Of a DNA stretch of 26,771 nt, positions 6,223 to 16,200 are shown one piece after another; the first letter of the stretch is position 1; every line of letters starts with the position of its first letter. A model generated the notes under the pieces. That model had not been told where the DNA came from and did not search any database. It saw only the letters and a program-made list of their open reading frames with translations. The translations under genes and the position numbers were made by a program. This DNA is from Patescibacteria group bacterium (GTDB lineage: Bacteria > Patescibacteriota > Gracilibacteria > UM-FILTER-43-11), in assembly GCA_029260985.1 (NCBI GenBank), contig JAJDCE010000135.1:1-26771 (forward strand), read 5' to 3'.

Positions 6223-7788
6223 ATGCGACCATCCATCAAAACTCTGACGGCGATCGTATTAATTCTTCTTTCTATAGCGATTGGAGTGTGGAAACTTCGG
6301 GTGCCGGATTCTTCAGCTGCTGATGTGAATGTGCGGCTGGTGATTCCAAGTCCTACCTGTGGAAATGGTATTGATGAGGGGGTTTTTGAAGAATGTGATG
6401 ATGGAAACCTCGTGAACGGAGATGGGTGTGATAATGTCTGTTACCTGGAGGTTTGCGGAAATGGTGTTCTTCAAATCAACGAGGAATGTGATGATGCAAA
6501 CTTGGTCAATGGAGATAGTTGTGACAGTTTGTGTTTTGACGAGATTTGCGGAAATAGCCGAATCCAGTTTGGTGAGGAATGTGATGATGGGGGAACTGTG
6601 GATGGTGATAGCTGTGATAGTTTGTGTTTTAACGAGGTGTGCGGGAATGGGAGAGTGCAGATCAATGAAGAATGTGATGATGGAGGAACTGTGGATGGTG
6701 ATGGTTGTGATAGCTTATGCTATAGCGAGGTGTGTGGAAATGGCCGAGTACAATCGGGTGAACAGTGTGATGACGGAAATGTGGATACTGGTGATGGTTG
6801 TAATGCTACGTGTCAGATTGAGGTTTGTGGTGATGGCGCCGTTCAGGGCGCGGAAGAATGTGATGATGGAAACCTTTTGAATGGTGATAGCTGTGATAGC
6901 GAGTGTTTTAACGAAGTTTGTGGTAATTCCCGTGTTCAATCCGGTGAAGTTTGTGATGACGGAAATGCTAATAATGGCGATGGTTGTAATTCTACTTGTA
7001 CGGTAGAGCTTGGTTATGCTTGTGTTGGCACTCCTAGCTGCTGCAGTCTTTGCGGAGACGGAGCGATTGAGTGCAATGAGGAATGTGATGATGGAAAACA
7101 ATGTGTGAACGGTGTCTCTTGTATTAGTGATCCCGAGTGTTTCGGTATTGGGGATAATCTTTGTACGGTTCGAAGCGGGGATAGCTGTAGCGCTACCTGT
7201 ACGTCTGAAGCGAGTGGGGGTGGACCATCTACTCCTCAGGAAATCATTATCACAAAAGTCACGGCTTATCCTGAACAACGAAGCGGTGCGGCTGGGTCGA
7301 ATTATGACTCCAAGTATCACTTTTCGGTTCTTAACCCTGATAATCTGAACCACTCAGTTTATTACACTCATCAGTCTTTACAAAACATAACGAATAGCGG
7401 AATTGGTTACCCTTATGTGACTATTGGAGGAGCGTCAGCCGGAGTCTATGATGTGACGTTTAAAACTTCTGTTCATCTCACTTCAATGCTTGATAATGTT
7501 TTCTTGCAGTTGGGGGAGAATAGTTTGAATTTCACAAATCCAAACAATCAAGTGTCAATTGGTTCATTGAGGCTTGTCGCCGGAGATTTAGACAATTCCG
7601 CTACGTCACCCGGCACTCTTGGTGACGATGCGATTAATTCAGTGGACCTTTCAGTGATTCTGGATCGATTCGGAGATAATGATCCGAGTGGAAATAATAT
7701 TCGGGCTAATTTAAATCAGGATAGCTCAGTGAATCAGACCGATTTGGATATTTTACTCAATAACCTTGACCTTGAAGTAAATCTTTAA
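6223..7788 (+). CDS. Secreted DUF4215 Cys-rich-repeat protein with C-terminal dockerin, 521 aa
   Basis: An N-terminal hydrophobic segment (about residues 8-25) acts as signal peptide or anchor. Residues ~46-330 hold eight Cys-rich repeats of ~30 residues on the pattern CGNGxxQxxEECDDGNxxNGDGC, the DUF4215/Myxococcus Cys-rich repeat family. Repeats 3 and 4 are nearly identical in DNA, suggesting recent duplication. A beta-rich domain follows (~340-450), then a dockerin type I-like module (~453-521) with two Ca-binding loops. The first, starting GDLDNSA, carries an insertion before INSVDL; the second, LNQDSSVNQTDLDILL, is near canonical. The protein is expected outside the cell, binding Ca and docking to a cohesin. 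It is first in the operon, 2 bases before the next gene. There is no Shine-Dalgarno and no catalytic domain. Confidence 0.88.
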   Translation: MRPSIKTLTAIVLILLSIAIGVWKLRVPDSSAADVNVRLVIPSPTCGNGIDEGVFEECDDGNLVNGDGCDNVCYLEVCGNGVLQINEECDDANLVNGDSCDSLCFDEICGNSRIQFGEECDDGGTVDGDSCDSLCFNEVCGNGRVQINEECDDGGTVDGDGCDSLCYSEVCGNGRVQSGEQCDDGNVDTGDGCNATCQIEVCGDGAVQGAEECDDGNLLNGDSCDSECFNEVCGNSRVQSGEVCDDGNANNGDGCNSTCTVELGYACVGTPSCCSLCGDGAIECNEECDDGKQCVNGVSCISDPECFGIGDNLCTVRSGDSCSATCTSEASGGGPSTPQEIIITKVTAYPEQRSGAAGSNYDSKYHFSVLNPDNLNHSVYYTHQSLQNITNSGIGYPYVTIGGASAGVYDVTFKTSVHLTSMLDNVFLQLGENSLNFTNPNNQVSIGSLRLVAGDLDNSATSPGTLGDDAINSVDLSVILDRFGDNDPSGNNIRANLNQDSSVNQTDLDILLNNLDLEVNL

Positions 7789-7790
7789 TC

Positions 7791-10343
7791 TTGAACTTAA
7801 ACAAAAATAAATCATTGGCTCAAAAAACGGTAAGTCTGCTTGTGGCAGCGACTGTCATTTTTGCTCAGGTTTTGACCCATTCGTTTGTTTTTGCAGGTGA
7901 GCCCAATGGTGATGACTGGTATGAGATTCACGTTGTACCTTCTACCGGTAAAGATGATACCGGTGATGGAGAATCCGGAAATCCAGCTGATTTTAATTAT
8001 TTTTATGTGGGTCAGTCGTTTGAGGGGAATATTTCGATTCAGTCGAATGGCACTACTGCCTCAAACCTTTGGGTGGATTATGATCCAACACTTTTGACTG
8101 TAGTCGGCTTATCTACAGGTGATTACTTCAATACCTGGAAGAGCCAACCTATTGAAGGCGGCCGTGTGAAATCTACCGGTTATAACTTTCCATTGGCGCA
8201 GAGTTCGGGACTTGGTCAATTTGGCGCTTTGTCGGTTGATCTAACAAAACCCACCGCTGTAAATTATGGCATGGGCACCCCTGGAGTTCTTGACCTCAAT
8301 ATCGGCAATGTGGGGGATACCCGTGAGTCGAATATCGCGGTCAATGGCCAGGATGTTTTGGATGATGCTGAAGACTTTCAATTTCACGTTTGGGCTGATA
8401 CGAAAAATCCATACGCAAAAAATCCAACTCCTGAGGATGGCGCCAATGACATACTGGTAAATGCGGACTATCGTTTTGATTTATTGGATTCACTGAATGG
8501 AGCGACGGATGATACGGGATCAGGCACGGGGCTGGATATTAATTCATCTTCCGCCCAAGTGTTATTTGATGATGGTTTCACGATTTCAGATTATGCCTCA
8601 TTTTCTGTTTATTCCTGTAGCGGTGTTTTCGGTACAAACCTTTGTGAATATACGATTGATCTACCTCCTATAACAGGCTTTGCAGGTGATACCCGCCATT
8701 TTGAATATGGGTCAACTTACACGGTTACGGTTAAAGGTTATCAGGATTTAGCGTCTCCTGCGCAGGATCAGCTGGGTGATGCTAATGGTCCGAATCTGAT
8801 GGATGAGGCTAATTTTACTTTTACCACTGAAACCGATGATGTCGCACCTATTATACAAAATATTTCACCCGTAGCTGGTACAAATGATAATGCTTTAGAC
8901 ACCGCTATTTTCTTTGATGTGATTGATCGAAAAACCTATCCGGATGGGATTTCGGGCTCTCTTGTGGATCCTGTTTCATGCCGTCTTGAAATTACATCTC
9001 CGAGCTTTGGGGTTCAGACCTTTAAATTCGGTGACGCGGGCGCTTCAGTAGCTGATATTGATTACGGTTACTCGTTTACAGTGAATCCTGCTCAGGATTT
9101 TGGTTCTAACGAGACGGTGACTATCCGACTTCATAGCTGCGCTGATCGGGCAGGCAATACGGCTAATGAACAGAATTTTACGTTCAATACAGTGATTCTG
9201 GATATTGATGGTGACTCCATTCTGGATAGCGCTGATAACTGTCCTACCATTCCGAATGTAGATCAGCTTGATACCGATGGAGACACGCTTGGTGATGCTT
9301 GTGACTCAGATAAAGATAATGATACGATTTTAAATGATGTAGACAATTGCCCATTGATTCAGAATCCGCTGCAAAAAGATATTGATGCAGATGGAATCGG
9401 AGATGTATGTGATGACGATCATGATAATGATACGATTCTGAATGATGTGGATAACTGTTTACTTTCACCTAATCCAGGTCAGGAGGATCTAGACGGAGAT
9501 GGAATTGGAGACGCTTGTGACCCGGATGTGGATGATGATACGGTGCTGAATGCTGAGGATAATTGTCCTTTGGTCGCAAATGTGACTCAATTGGATCTAG
9601 ATAGTGATGGAATCGGGGATTTGTGTGATGACGATGTGGATGGTGATTCTATTCTCAATGCTGAGGATAATTGCCTGGTCGTTCCCAATTTACTTCAGGA
9701 AGATTTGGATGCGGACGGGATTGGAAATGTTTGTGATAATGACGCTGACGGCGATACGGTGATCAATGAGCTGGATAACTGTACTTATAACTTTAATCCA
9801 TATCAGGAGGATGAGGACGAGGATGGAATAGGTGATGCTTGTGATGTTGTCATTGAAGACCTTAACTTTAATCTTAAAGCTAAGCCGGAAAAGCGAGTCT
9901 TAAAAAATGGAGGCCCAAATCTTTCACTCGATGGCACTATCAGTTTTTTTAGCCAATTGGGCGGAGAGGTTGTTTGGCAGGAGGCAGTCACTCTTGATGA
10001 CTCCGGTACTTTGAATTATGTCACTGACCAGGTTCAAATCGGTGATTATCATGTGTCACTTAAAGGTGATAGTCACTTAACTTCTGTTATTCAAAATATA
10101 ATTGTGGGAACCGAATCAACTACGATTGAACTTGATTATACTTTTACAGACACTAAAGAGCTGACGGCCGGTGATGTGTATAGCGATAATATTATCAACT
10201 CCTTTGATATCACTACTTTACTTCTTACTTATTGGAATCAAGGTCTTGAGTTCACTGATTTGAACAAAGACGGTTATGTGAATTCACCTGACATGGCATT
10301 GCTCATTCTCAATTATTTCAAAAGAGGTGATACTTTTAATTAA
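7791..10343 (+). CDS. Secreted cohesin-like / thrombospondin-3 / dockerin protein, 850 aa
   Basis: The TTG start at 7791 is chosen because an in-frame TGA at 7773-7775 excludes anything upstream, no ATG or GTG lies between, and TTG keeps the whole signal peptide (KTVSLLVAATVIFAQ...). Residues ~38-220 resemble a cohesin beta-sandwich (VGQSF.GNISI...LWVDYDPTLLTVV). One or two Ig-like domains follow. Residues 471-685 are six thrombospondin type 3 repeats with DNCP-type cysteines and DxDxDGIGDxCD Ca-binding loops. After a small beta domain, residues ~793-848 form a dockerin: GDVYSDNIINSFDITTLL (third loop position Tyr instead of Asn/Asp) and the canonical LNKDGYVNSPDMALLI. With both module types in one chain it could bridge partners. 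The N-terminal cohesin call is by pattern only. Confidence 0.87.
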   Translation: MNLNKNKSLAQKTVSLLVAATVIFAQVLTHSFVFAGEPNGDDWYEIHVVPSTGKDDTGDGESGNPADFNYFYVGQSFEGNISIQSNGTTASNLWVDYDPTLLTVVGLSTGDYFNTWKSQPIEGGRVKSTGYNFPLAQSSGLGQFGALSVDLTKPTAVNYGMGTPGVLDLNIGNVGDTRESNIAVNGQDVLDDAEDFQFHVWADTKNPYAKNPTPEDGANDILVNADYRFDLLDSLNGATDDTGSGTGLDINSSSAQVLFDDGFTISDYASFSVYSCSGVFGTNLCEYTIDLPPITGFAGDTRHFEYGSTYTVTVKGYQDLASPAQDQLGDANGPNLMDEANFTFTTETDDVAPIIQNISPVAGTNDNALDTAIFFDVIDRKTYPDGISGSLVDPVSCRLEITSPSFGVQTFKFGDAGASVADIDYGYSFTVNPAQDFGSNETVTIRLHSCADRAGNTANEQNFTFNTVILDIDGDSILDSADNCPTIPNVDQLDTDGDTLGDACDSDKDNDTILNDVDNCPLIQNPLQKDIDADGIGDVCDDDHDNDTILNDVDNCLLSPNPGQEDLDGDGIGDACDPDVDDDTVLNAEDNCPLVANVTQLDLDSDGIGDLCDDDVDGDSILNAEDNCLVVPNLLQEDLDADGIGNVCDNDADGDTVINELDNCTYNFNPYQEDEDEDGIGDACDVVIEDLNFNLKAKPEKRVLKNGGPNLSLDGTISFFSQLGGEVVWQEAVTLDDSGTLNYVTDQVQIGDYHVSLKGDSHLTSVIQNIIVGTESTTIELDYTFTDTKELTAGDVYSDNIINSFDITTLLLTYWNQGLEFTDLNKDGYVNSPDMALLILNYFKRGDTFN

Positions 10344-10347
10344 CTTT

Positions 10348-10376
10348 TTGAAAAACTCTTTACCTTATTATATATA
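10348..10376 (+). promoter_or_regulatory. Candidate internal promoter before the membrane-anchored cohesin-like gene
   Basis: TTGAAA (10348-10353), 17 bases, TATATA (10371-10376). If used, transcription would start near 10383, downstream of the TTG codon at 10381. The protein would then have to begin at ATG 10402 after a short leader. The stretch is AT rich, so chance occurrence is possible. Confidence 0.4.
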
Positions 10377-10380
10377 ACCC

Positions 10381-13218
10381 TTGAACCTTAATTTTAGAAA
10401 AATGTTTACCAAACTTACCCGCATAAGACAATTAACCTGGAGCTCATTACTCCTTTTCCCCATTCTGTTCTTGGCAGCGCCAAGCAGTTATGCCGCGACC
10501 TATTCGCTTTCTGATAATGATCAGTTGGTTAAAGGCTGCAGTGGAACGATCGAAATTAAAATCGATACTGAGGGCTCTAATGTAATGGCAGGGGATTCGA
10601 CACTTTTCATCGATGCAGGTGAAGTGTCTGTGAATCAGGTTTCAATTGGGTCTCCGCTTCCTATGCAGATTTTCAATCAAACGTCAGGGGGTTCGATTCG
10701 GCTTAGCGGAGCAAGACTTCCTTTGTCCGGAACCTATAATGGCTCAGGCACCTTTGGTTATATTAATTTTACACCCAGTGATACCGCCAATAGCGGTTCA
10801 TTTACTTTTTCAACTGATTTAAATATTGAGAATAACCTTGTGGATGAAAGCATATCAAATGTTCTTACCGCTGCGATTAGCAAAGTTTATCAATTCCGAG
10901 ATCGATATAATGACAATGTAGATGGAATCGGTTTTTGTAACCCGGATGTGACGGCGCCAAATATTCAGTTCATCACTCCGCCTCCGAGTTCCAGCAATAT
11001 ACCAGTGGATTCTAATGTGATTCTTACGGTCACTGATAATCGGGCAGGTGTGGATACCAGTTCGATCAATATTACGATTGACGGACAAAGTTATGGGGAA
11101 AACTCGCCCGGAGTTATTTTGCAGGAAGAATCCGGACTTATCCGAATGGAGGTAGATCCGGCAACAGATTTTTCTCTTGGTCAGAATGTTCTTGTGACCA
11201 CTAGCGCCTGTGATAGCAATAACCCTGCTAATTGTACGACTAAATCAATGAATTTCCGAGTGTTTACGCCGTCTCCACCTCCACCTGTTTGCGGAGATGG
11301 GGTTGCGAATTATGAAAAGGGTGAACAATGTGATGATGGAAATACCCAGTCGGGAGATGGCTGTAGTGGCTTGTGTTTATTTGAAGCTCCTACTCCGCCA
11401 CCATCAAGAGGCGCGTCATGTAATGACGGACTTCATAATCAGGGTGAAACCGGAATTGATTGCGGAGGCCCTTGCAGCCTAGCTTGTCCGACTTGTGTTG
11501 ATGGCACTCTAAATCAGGGTGAGGAAAGTGTGGATTGTGGTGGCCCATGTCAAGCGTGTGGTGAAGAAGAGGGAGAAGATCCTGAAGCTTGTTCTGCAGA
11601 ACCGGAACATGATTTTGTAACCATTTGTCATTATCCAGGGGGTGATCCTGAAAAAGCGGTGACGATGCAAATTCCCGATTCAACTTTTGATTCTCATCAG
11701 CGGCATGGAGACACTTTGGGGAGTTGTCCTGTTTTTGACCTTTGTAGCGAGGCTCTGCTTTTAGCTGCACCGGATCGTGAGGAAAAAGCTTTGGAAGAGG
11801 CTGAATCGGTGATCGAAAAGGGTGTGGTTGAGGAGCAAAAAAGTATTGATGCCCCAAGAGTGCTCACCGAAGTAGTCAGTCAGATCGATATTTGTGAGTC
11901 AAACACTGACTATGCAACTGCCAACTTCGGCGATTCTTCCGCTGATACGGATGGAGATGGCCTTTCAGACCGAATGGAGTGTTATGCAGAAACCAATCCC
12001 GTAAATGAAGATACGGATGGTGATGGATGCAGCGATTTTGAAGAGCTCAACCATTACTATTCTAACCCTGTTGACAACTCGGATTGTAAGGTGGAAATAT
12101 CGATTGAAGAAGAGGTTTTCTCTGATGTTTTGATCACTGATCCCCAGCCGGGTTGGATTTTGAGTACCAAGCAACCGGCGATTAGCGGTAAGGTTCCAGC
12201 CGGAACCGTTCTGGTACTTGTGGTTGCTACTCAATCCGAGCAGTCAAAAATCAATGCTCTGATTAAATCTATTGATGCCCTTCTGGCTTTAAGCGCTTCC
12301 AGCTCACTAGATGAAGTCAGTGGCTTTGTACAGAATTTGAATGATTCAGTGTCTGATATGACCGCATTTATTGAAAATTATGGAACGGATTTTAATTCAG
12401 ATTTATTGGCTAGTATTACTCAGGCTGTTCCAACTGACCTAAATAAGTCATCTGTATTGAACACAAACACACGAGATGCCCTTGAAACCATTAAATCAAA
12501 CTTTCTAGACCTTAAATCGAAGCCGATAGTAGCGACCGCTTCGACTTTACTGCAAGATACAAGAGTGGGGGATTTTGCGGCCAAAAACTTTGAGGAGATT
12601 TCAAATGTCCTTCGAGATCGGCAACTTTATGATCTTGTGGCGACAGCGTATCTGAATGATGGATCTCAGTCTTCTTCTAAGGCGGTGCGATTTAGCGTGG
12701 ATACAGCCAATACGATCAGTAAGCCTGTTCCACGAACGATTGGCGGAAAGCTTATCACTGATGAGAGTATCGCTTTAGATAATCTGTTTTTTGGTCCAAA
12801 TGCTCATGCTCAGGTTAATGCCGAAGGTGAAATTGAAGTTGAAATTGATGAGCCGCGGCCAACGGTCACTGGTGAAACGGAATTTGGTTCTCAGGTGTTC
12901 GCGATTTGGAATAGTGTGGTCCTTGCTTCATCCGTGATTTCGGACAGTGAGCAGGGCGCCTTTGAGGTTCAAGCACCCCGTAATCTGGAAGTAGGATCGC
13001 CTCATCGAGTAACTCTTTACGCGGTTAAATCGGAAGCTAATAATAAAATTCGTTCTGAAAGTGTGGATGTTTTCTTCCGGATTAAGGCACCAGGGAGAGG
13101 GCTTTTCCCACTTGCTGCAGTGGGTTCTAGCTTAATATTGCTCATGATTGCAGCAATGGTGGTGAGACGTCTTGTTCAGATGCGCTCAACTATGAAATTG
13201 TTTAAAAATAAAAAATAA
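10381..13218 (+). CDS. Membrane-anchored cohesin-like multidomain surface protein, 945 aa
   Basis: Start is TTG 10381 or ATG 10402 (residue 8); an in-frame TAA at 10375-10377 excludes earlier ones, and both keep the signal peptide ending near SSYA. Residues ~37-185 look like a cohesin beta-sandwich; an Ig-like domain follows. Then come one DUF4215 repeat (304-332), two Cys motifs CxDGxxNQGExxxDCGGPC (~347 and ~372), a CHYPGGDPEK...HGDTLGSC element (416-449) and Ca-binding TDGDGLSD-type repeats (~520-565). A helical stretch rich in Ser/Leu and a beta domain precede a C-terminal membrane helix (~907-928), with a basic tail ending KLFKNKK. The protein is therefore held in the membrane with everything else outside, the layout of an anchoring scaffoldin. 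Its two upstream neighbours carry dockerins. The cohesin identity needs a profile search. Confidence 0.85.
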   Translation: MNLNFRKMFTKLTRIRQLTWSSLLLFPILFLAAPSSYAATYSLSDNDQLVKGCSGTIEIKIDTEGSNVMAGDSTLFIDAGEVSVNQVSIGSPLPMQIFNQTSGGSIRLSGARLPLSGTYNGSGTFGYINFTPSDTANSGSFTFSTDLNIENNLVDESISNVLTAAISKVYQFRDRYNDNVDGIGFCNPDVTAPNIQFITPPPSSSNIPVDSNVILTVTDNRAGVDTSSINITIDGQSYGENSPGVILQEESGLIRMEVDPATDFSLGQNVLVTTSACDSNNPANCTTKSMNFRVFTPSPPPPVCGDGVANYEKGEQCDDGNTQSGDGCSGLCLFEAPTPPPSRGASCNDGLHNQGETGIDCGGPCSLACPTCVDGTLNQGEESVDCGGPCQACGEEEGEDPEACSAEPEHDFVTICHYPGGDPEKAVTMQIPDSTFDSHQRHGDTLGSCPVFDLCSEALLLAAPDREEKALEEAESVIEKGVVEEQKSIDAPRVLTEVVSQIDICESNTDYATANFGDSSADTDGDGLSDRMECYAETNPVNEDTDGDGCSDFEELNHYYSNPVDNSDCKVEISIEEEVFSDVLITDPQPGWILSTKQPAISGKVPAGTVLVLVVATQSEQSKINALIKSIDALLALSASSSLDEVSGFVQNLNDSVSDMTAFIENYGTDFNSDLLASITQAVPTDLNKSSVLNTNTRDALETIKSNFLDLKSKPIVATASTLLQDTRVGDFAAKNFEEISNVLRDRQLYDLVATAYLNDGSQSSSKAVRFSVDTANTISKPVPRTIGGKLITDESIALDNLFFGPNAHAQVNAEGEIEVEIDEPRPTVTGETEFGSQVFAIWNSVVLASSVISDSEQGAFEVQAPRNLEVGSPHRVTLYAVKSEANNKIRSESVDVFFRIKAPGRGLFPLAAVGSSLILLMIAAMVVRRLVQMRSTMKLFKNKK

Positions 13219-13242
13219 TCAGGTACAACTATAAATCTATAT

Positions 13243-16200
13243 ATGCAAATCCGACCTAAATTCATCAGCGGTAAAAAATACACTACCTATGTGATCCTTA
13301 TTGCGTTTGTATTTCAAATGATGATTGGTGGCTTATTTCAAACTCAGCGCACCCTGGCCAATGAATCTACTTTAGATGAAGGTCAGCAGACTGAGCAAGT
13401 GTCTCAGCTTAAGGCTAAAGAAATTCTAAGTTATTTAAAGAAAATTGATACGAATAAGGGGCGAGCTGATTTTCAAGCTTATTTAAATGACAAAGTTCTT
13501 GATCGAGACCGTTTGATTCGGGTTCGTAATAATCTTTCGTATCAGATTGCAAAACTTTTCCACTATCAGGTTTCAGCTTCATCCTATGTTTATCCGGACT
13601 TCCTGGATCTTGAACGATTAGAGGCTAGTGCACCTGAGTCGGTAACGATTGCTGATCTAATTGACCGAATGCAAAGTGAAATTCATTTATCAGAATTGCT
13701 TAAGCGTCAGGCTCAGTCACTTCAGATGGTTGTCACTACTTTGAAAGCGTCTGATCCGGTGCAGGAAATTGCCCGACTTGAACAGAAGCTTGAGCTGGAA
13801 ACTCAATTGATTGATCTTTTGACTCAAAAAGCGAGTGAAACGCTTAGTTCGTTAGCCTCTGAGTTAAGGCTTGAAAATCGATTGACTGAATTCTGGATAT
13901 CCTATGCAGGCTCCAGTCAGTCTTTGATTGCTCAATTGGAAACTTATTTGATTGAGGATTTGAGTTTTCTATCAGGAAAAATGGAACTTGAGCAGGCTGC
14001 CTTAAGACACTTGAATGAACTTTATCCCACGGATGAAGCACGAAGTCAGCTTATGGACGAGTATGCTCGCAATTTATTCAGTCTTTACTACCAGCAAAAT
14101 GTGGAGCAGAAGATTGTAAAATATGTAAACGACTTACTTCAGTCGGAAACCATTTTAGCGATCTATCAAGATGAACCGGCTCTTATTTCAACCGATTTAC
14201 CGTTGCAAATGAGGTCGCTTGAGCAACTTCTTGATTTTGCATTATCCGGTGATTTTAATTCAGCTACTTTTGCTGATGAGGTCAAGAGCTTGTATTCTTT
14301 TTTGGCAGATAAGAACCATGGAGATTTGAGTGCGAATTACAATTATAACAGCCAGTTCGAAGTGCTGAGAGCTGTTAACACGCTAATTAACTTCGCTAGC
14401 ATCACTAGCTATCAGTTGGATGTTACTTCTATTAGAGGTCTATATCCTGTGATTGTTGATTATGAAAGAGATCTTAAAAAAGCAGTTCAGCAGCAGTTGG
14501 ATGCATTGATTGAAGATAATGTTGAAATTACGGTTGAGGAAACAGAAACGATTGTGGGAACAGTTGAGGAAACAGAAACGATTGTGGGAACAGTTGAGGG
14601 AACAGTTGAGGGAACGATTGTGGGAACAGTTGAGGGAACGATTGTGGGAGCAGTTGAAGAACCTGTTGTGGAGCCTGAAGAAGATGAGGGCGTTTTGGAC
14701 GCGATCGTTGGCTTTGTAAAAGATTTGATTAGCGGAGAAGAGGAACCTGTTGTGGAACCTGTTGTGGAACCAGTTGAAGAGCCTGTTGTGGAAACGATTG
14801 AGGAAACAATAGGGGGAACAATTGTGGAGCTGGCTGAAGAGCCGGTTGAAGAAGAAGCTACCGAAGAAACAATAGAAGCAGCAACAGAGGAAGCAGTAGG
14901 GGAAGCGACTGAGGAGTCGGATGATTTAAAACCTGCTGCTGAGTCAATTGAGGAAACAATCGAGGAGGCGATAGAAGAGCCAGTTGTGGAAACAATAGAG
15001 GAAGCAGTAGGGGAAATAATAGAGGGCACAATAGAGGAGCCTGTTGAAGAGTCAGTTGAAGCGACTGAGGAAACCGCTGAAGAGCCTCTTGAGGAAGCAG
15101 CAGATACTGCAGAAACAATCGAAGAAGCAATAGAGGAAGTTGTTGAAGAGCTTGTTGCTGAACCGGTTGAGGAAACAGCAGAGGAGCTAGTTGAAGAGCC
15201 TGTTGAAGAAGAAGCTACCGAAGAAACAATAGAAGCAACAACAGAGGAAGTAGCAGCAGAGGAGTCAGTTGAGGAGCCAGTTGAGGGGCCTACTGAAGGA
15301 GATTCTATTGCCATTGAACCAGAGACTACCGAAGACAGTGAACCAGTTGAAACTGATGATGAGCTGGAAGAAGATGCTTTTGATGTTGTCTTAGAGCCGT
15401 TTATTCCAGAAGATGAGAAGTTACAAACTCTTATAGAAGAGTCAGAAATCTTTATTATTCCTTCTGAAATCGCTGAACTGATGAGTCTTTTAGAGGGTGA
15501 CACACTTGCGTTTGATGAAGCTGTTTTAATTAATCAGCTGATTGAAGATAATGAAGATGTAAATAAAGTAGATGAGGCGATCCTTCGATTGGAAAAAAAT
15601 CAACGGTATGCGCTTTTGACACAGGATATTATAAATGACCTTATTACGACTCAAATCAGTCTTGATGAATTTATTTCCTATTCATCAGCGCTAAATCTTA
15701 ATATTGATCAATTGGATGGGCTACTGAGCTTTCTTAACCAGCTAACGGTTGAGTTGGGCTACAGCGATGATGCTATCCAGTTTAATGGTATTAACGGGAT
15801 CGTTCGTTTTTCTGATGAGCAGTGTCCTGATCTTACTGACAGTCGCTTACTTGATCCACAGGTTGAATGGGATGATTTTATTCTTCTTCCTTTTGATCAG
15901 CAGCGTGAGCTTATGCTTGTTGAACAGGAGAACGAAACCAATTCCGGTTATGCAAAACTTAAGGCACTTAGGGCATTGGATGCGGATTTTTGTGTTTCGC
16001 AGTCTTCAGACATAAGCACTAAACATCTGTTGGGTAAGGCCGATTACTTCAAGGAAAATGTTGAACAGAGCTATGTGATCGATCAGGAAAATCTTTCAAT
16101 TGAATTCAAAAATACATCGGATCGATTTATTCAGTTCGATATGAGTTCACCGGCTGGGAAACATCAATTTACATTACAGGATAACCCATCAGATGAGGTA

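Noticed and set aside
6715..7353. Minus-strand 212-codon open frame
   Set aside because: Antisense shadow of the DUF4215 repeats, with Ile/Thr/Arg-rich low-complexity content and no domain or start signal.
11390..11857. Minus-strand 155-codon open frame (His/Pro/Gln-rich)
   Set aside because: Shadow of the Cys-motif region of the 945-aa gene; composition is that of a non-coding frame.
6223..13218. Cellulosome locus
   Set aside because: Dockerin and cohesin-like modules are present but no glycoside hydrolase, carbohydrate-binding module or other enzyme is encoded with them.
14533..14652. Regular repeats resembling a CRISPR array
   Set aside because: Units are adjacent without unique spacers, are in-frame coding, and vary in length by multiples of three.
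14487..15503. Minus-strand 338-codon Ser/Thr-rich open frame
   Set aside because: It is the exact antisense of the Glu/Val repeat region of the giant gene. Glu codons GAA/GAG read backwards give Ser/Leu-type codons, so a long open frame follows from composition; it has no start context or neighbours.
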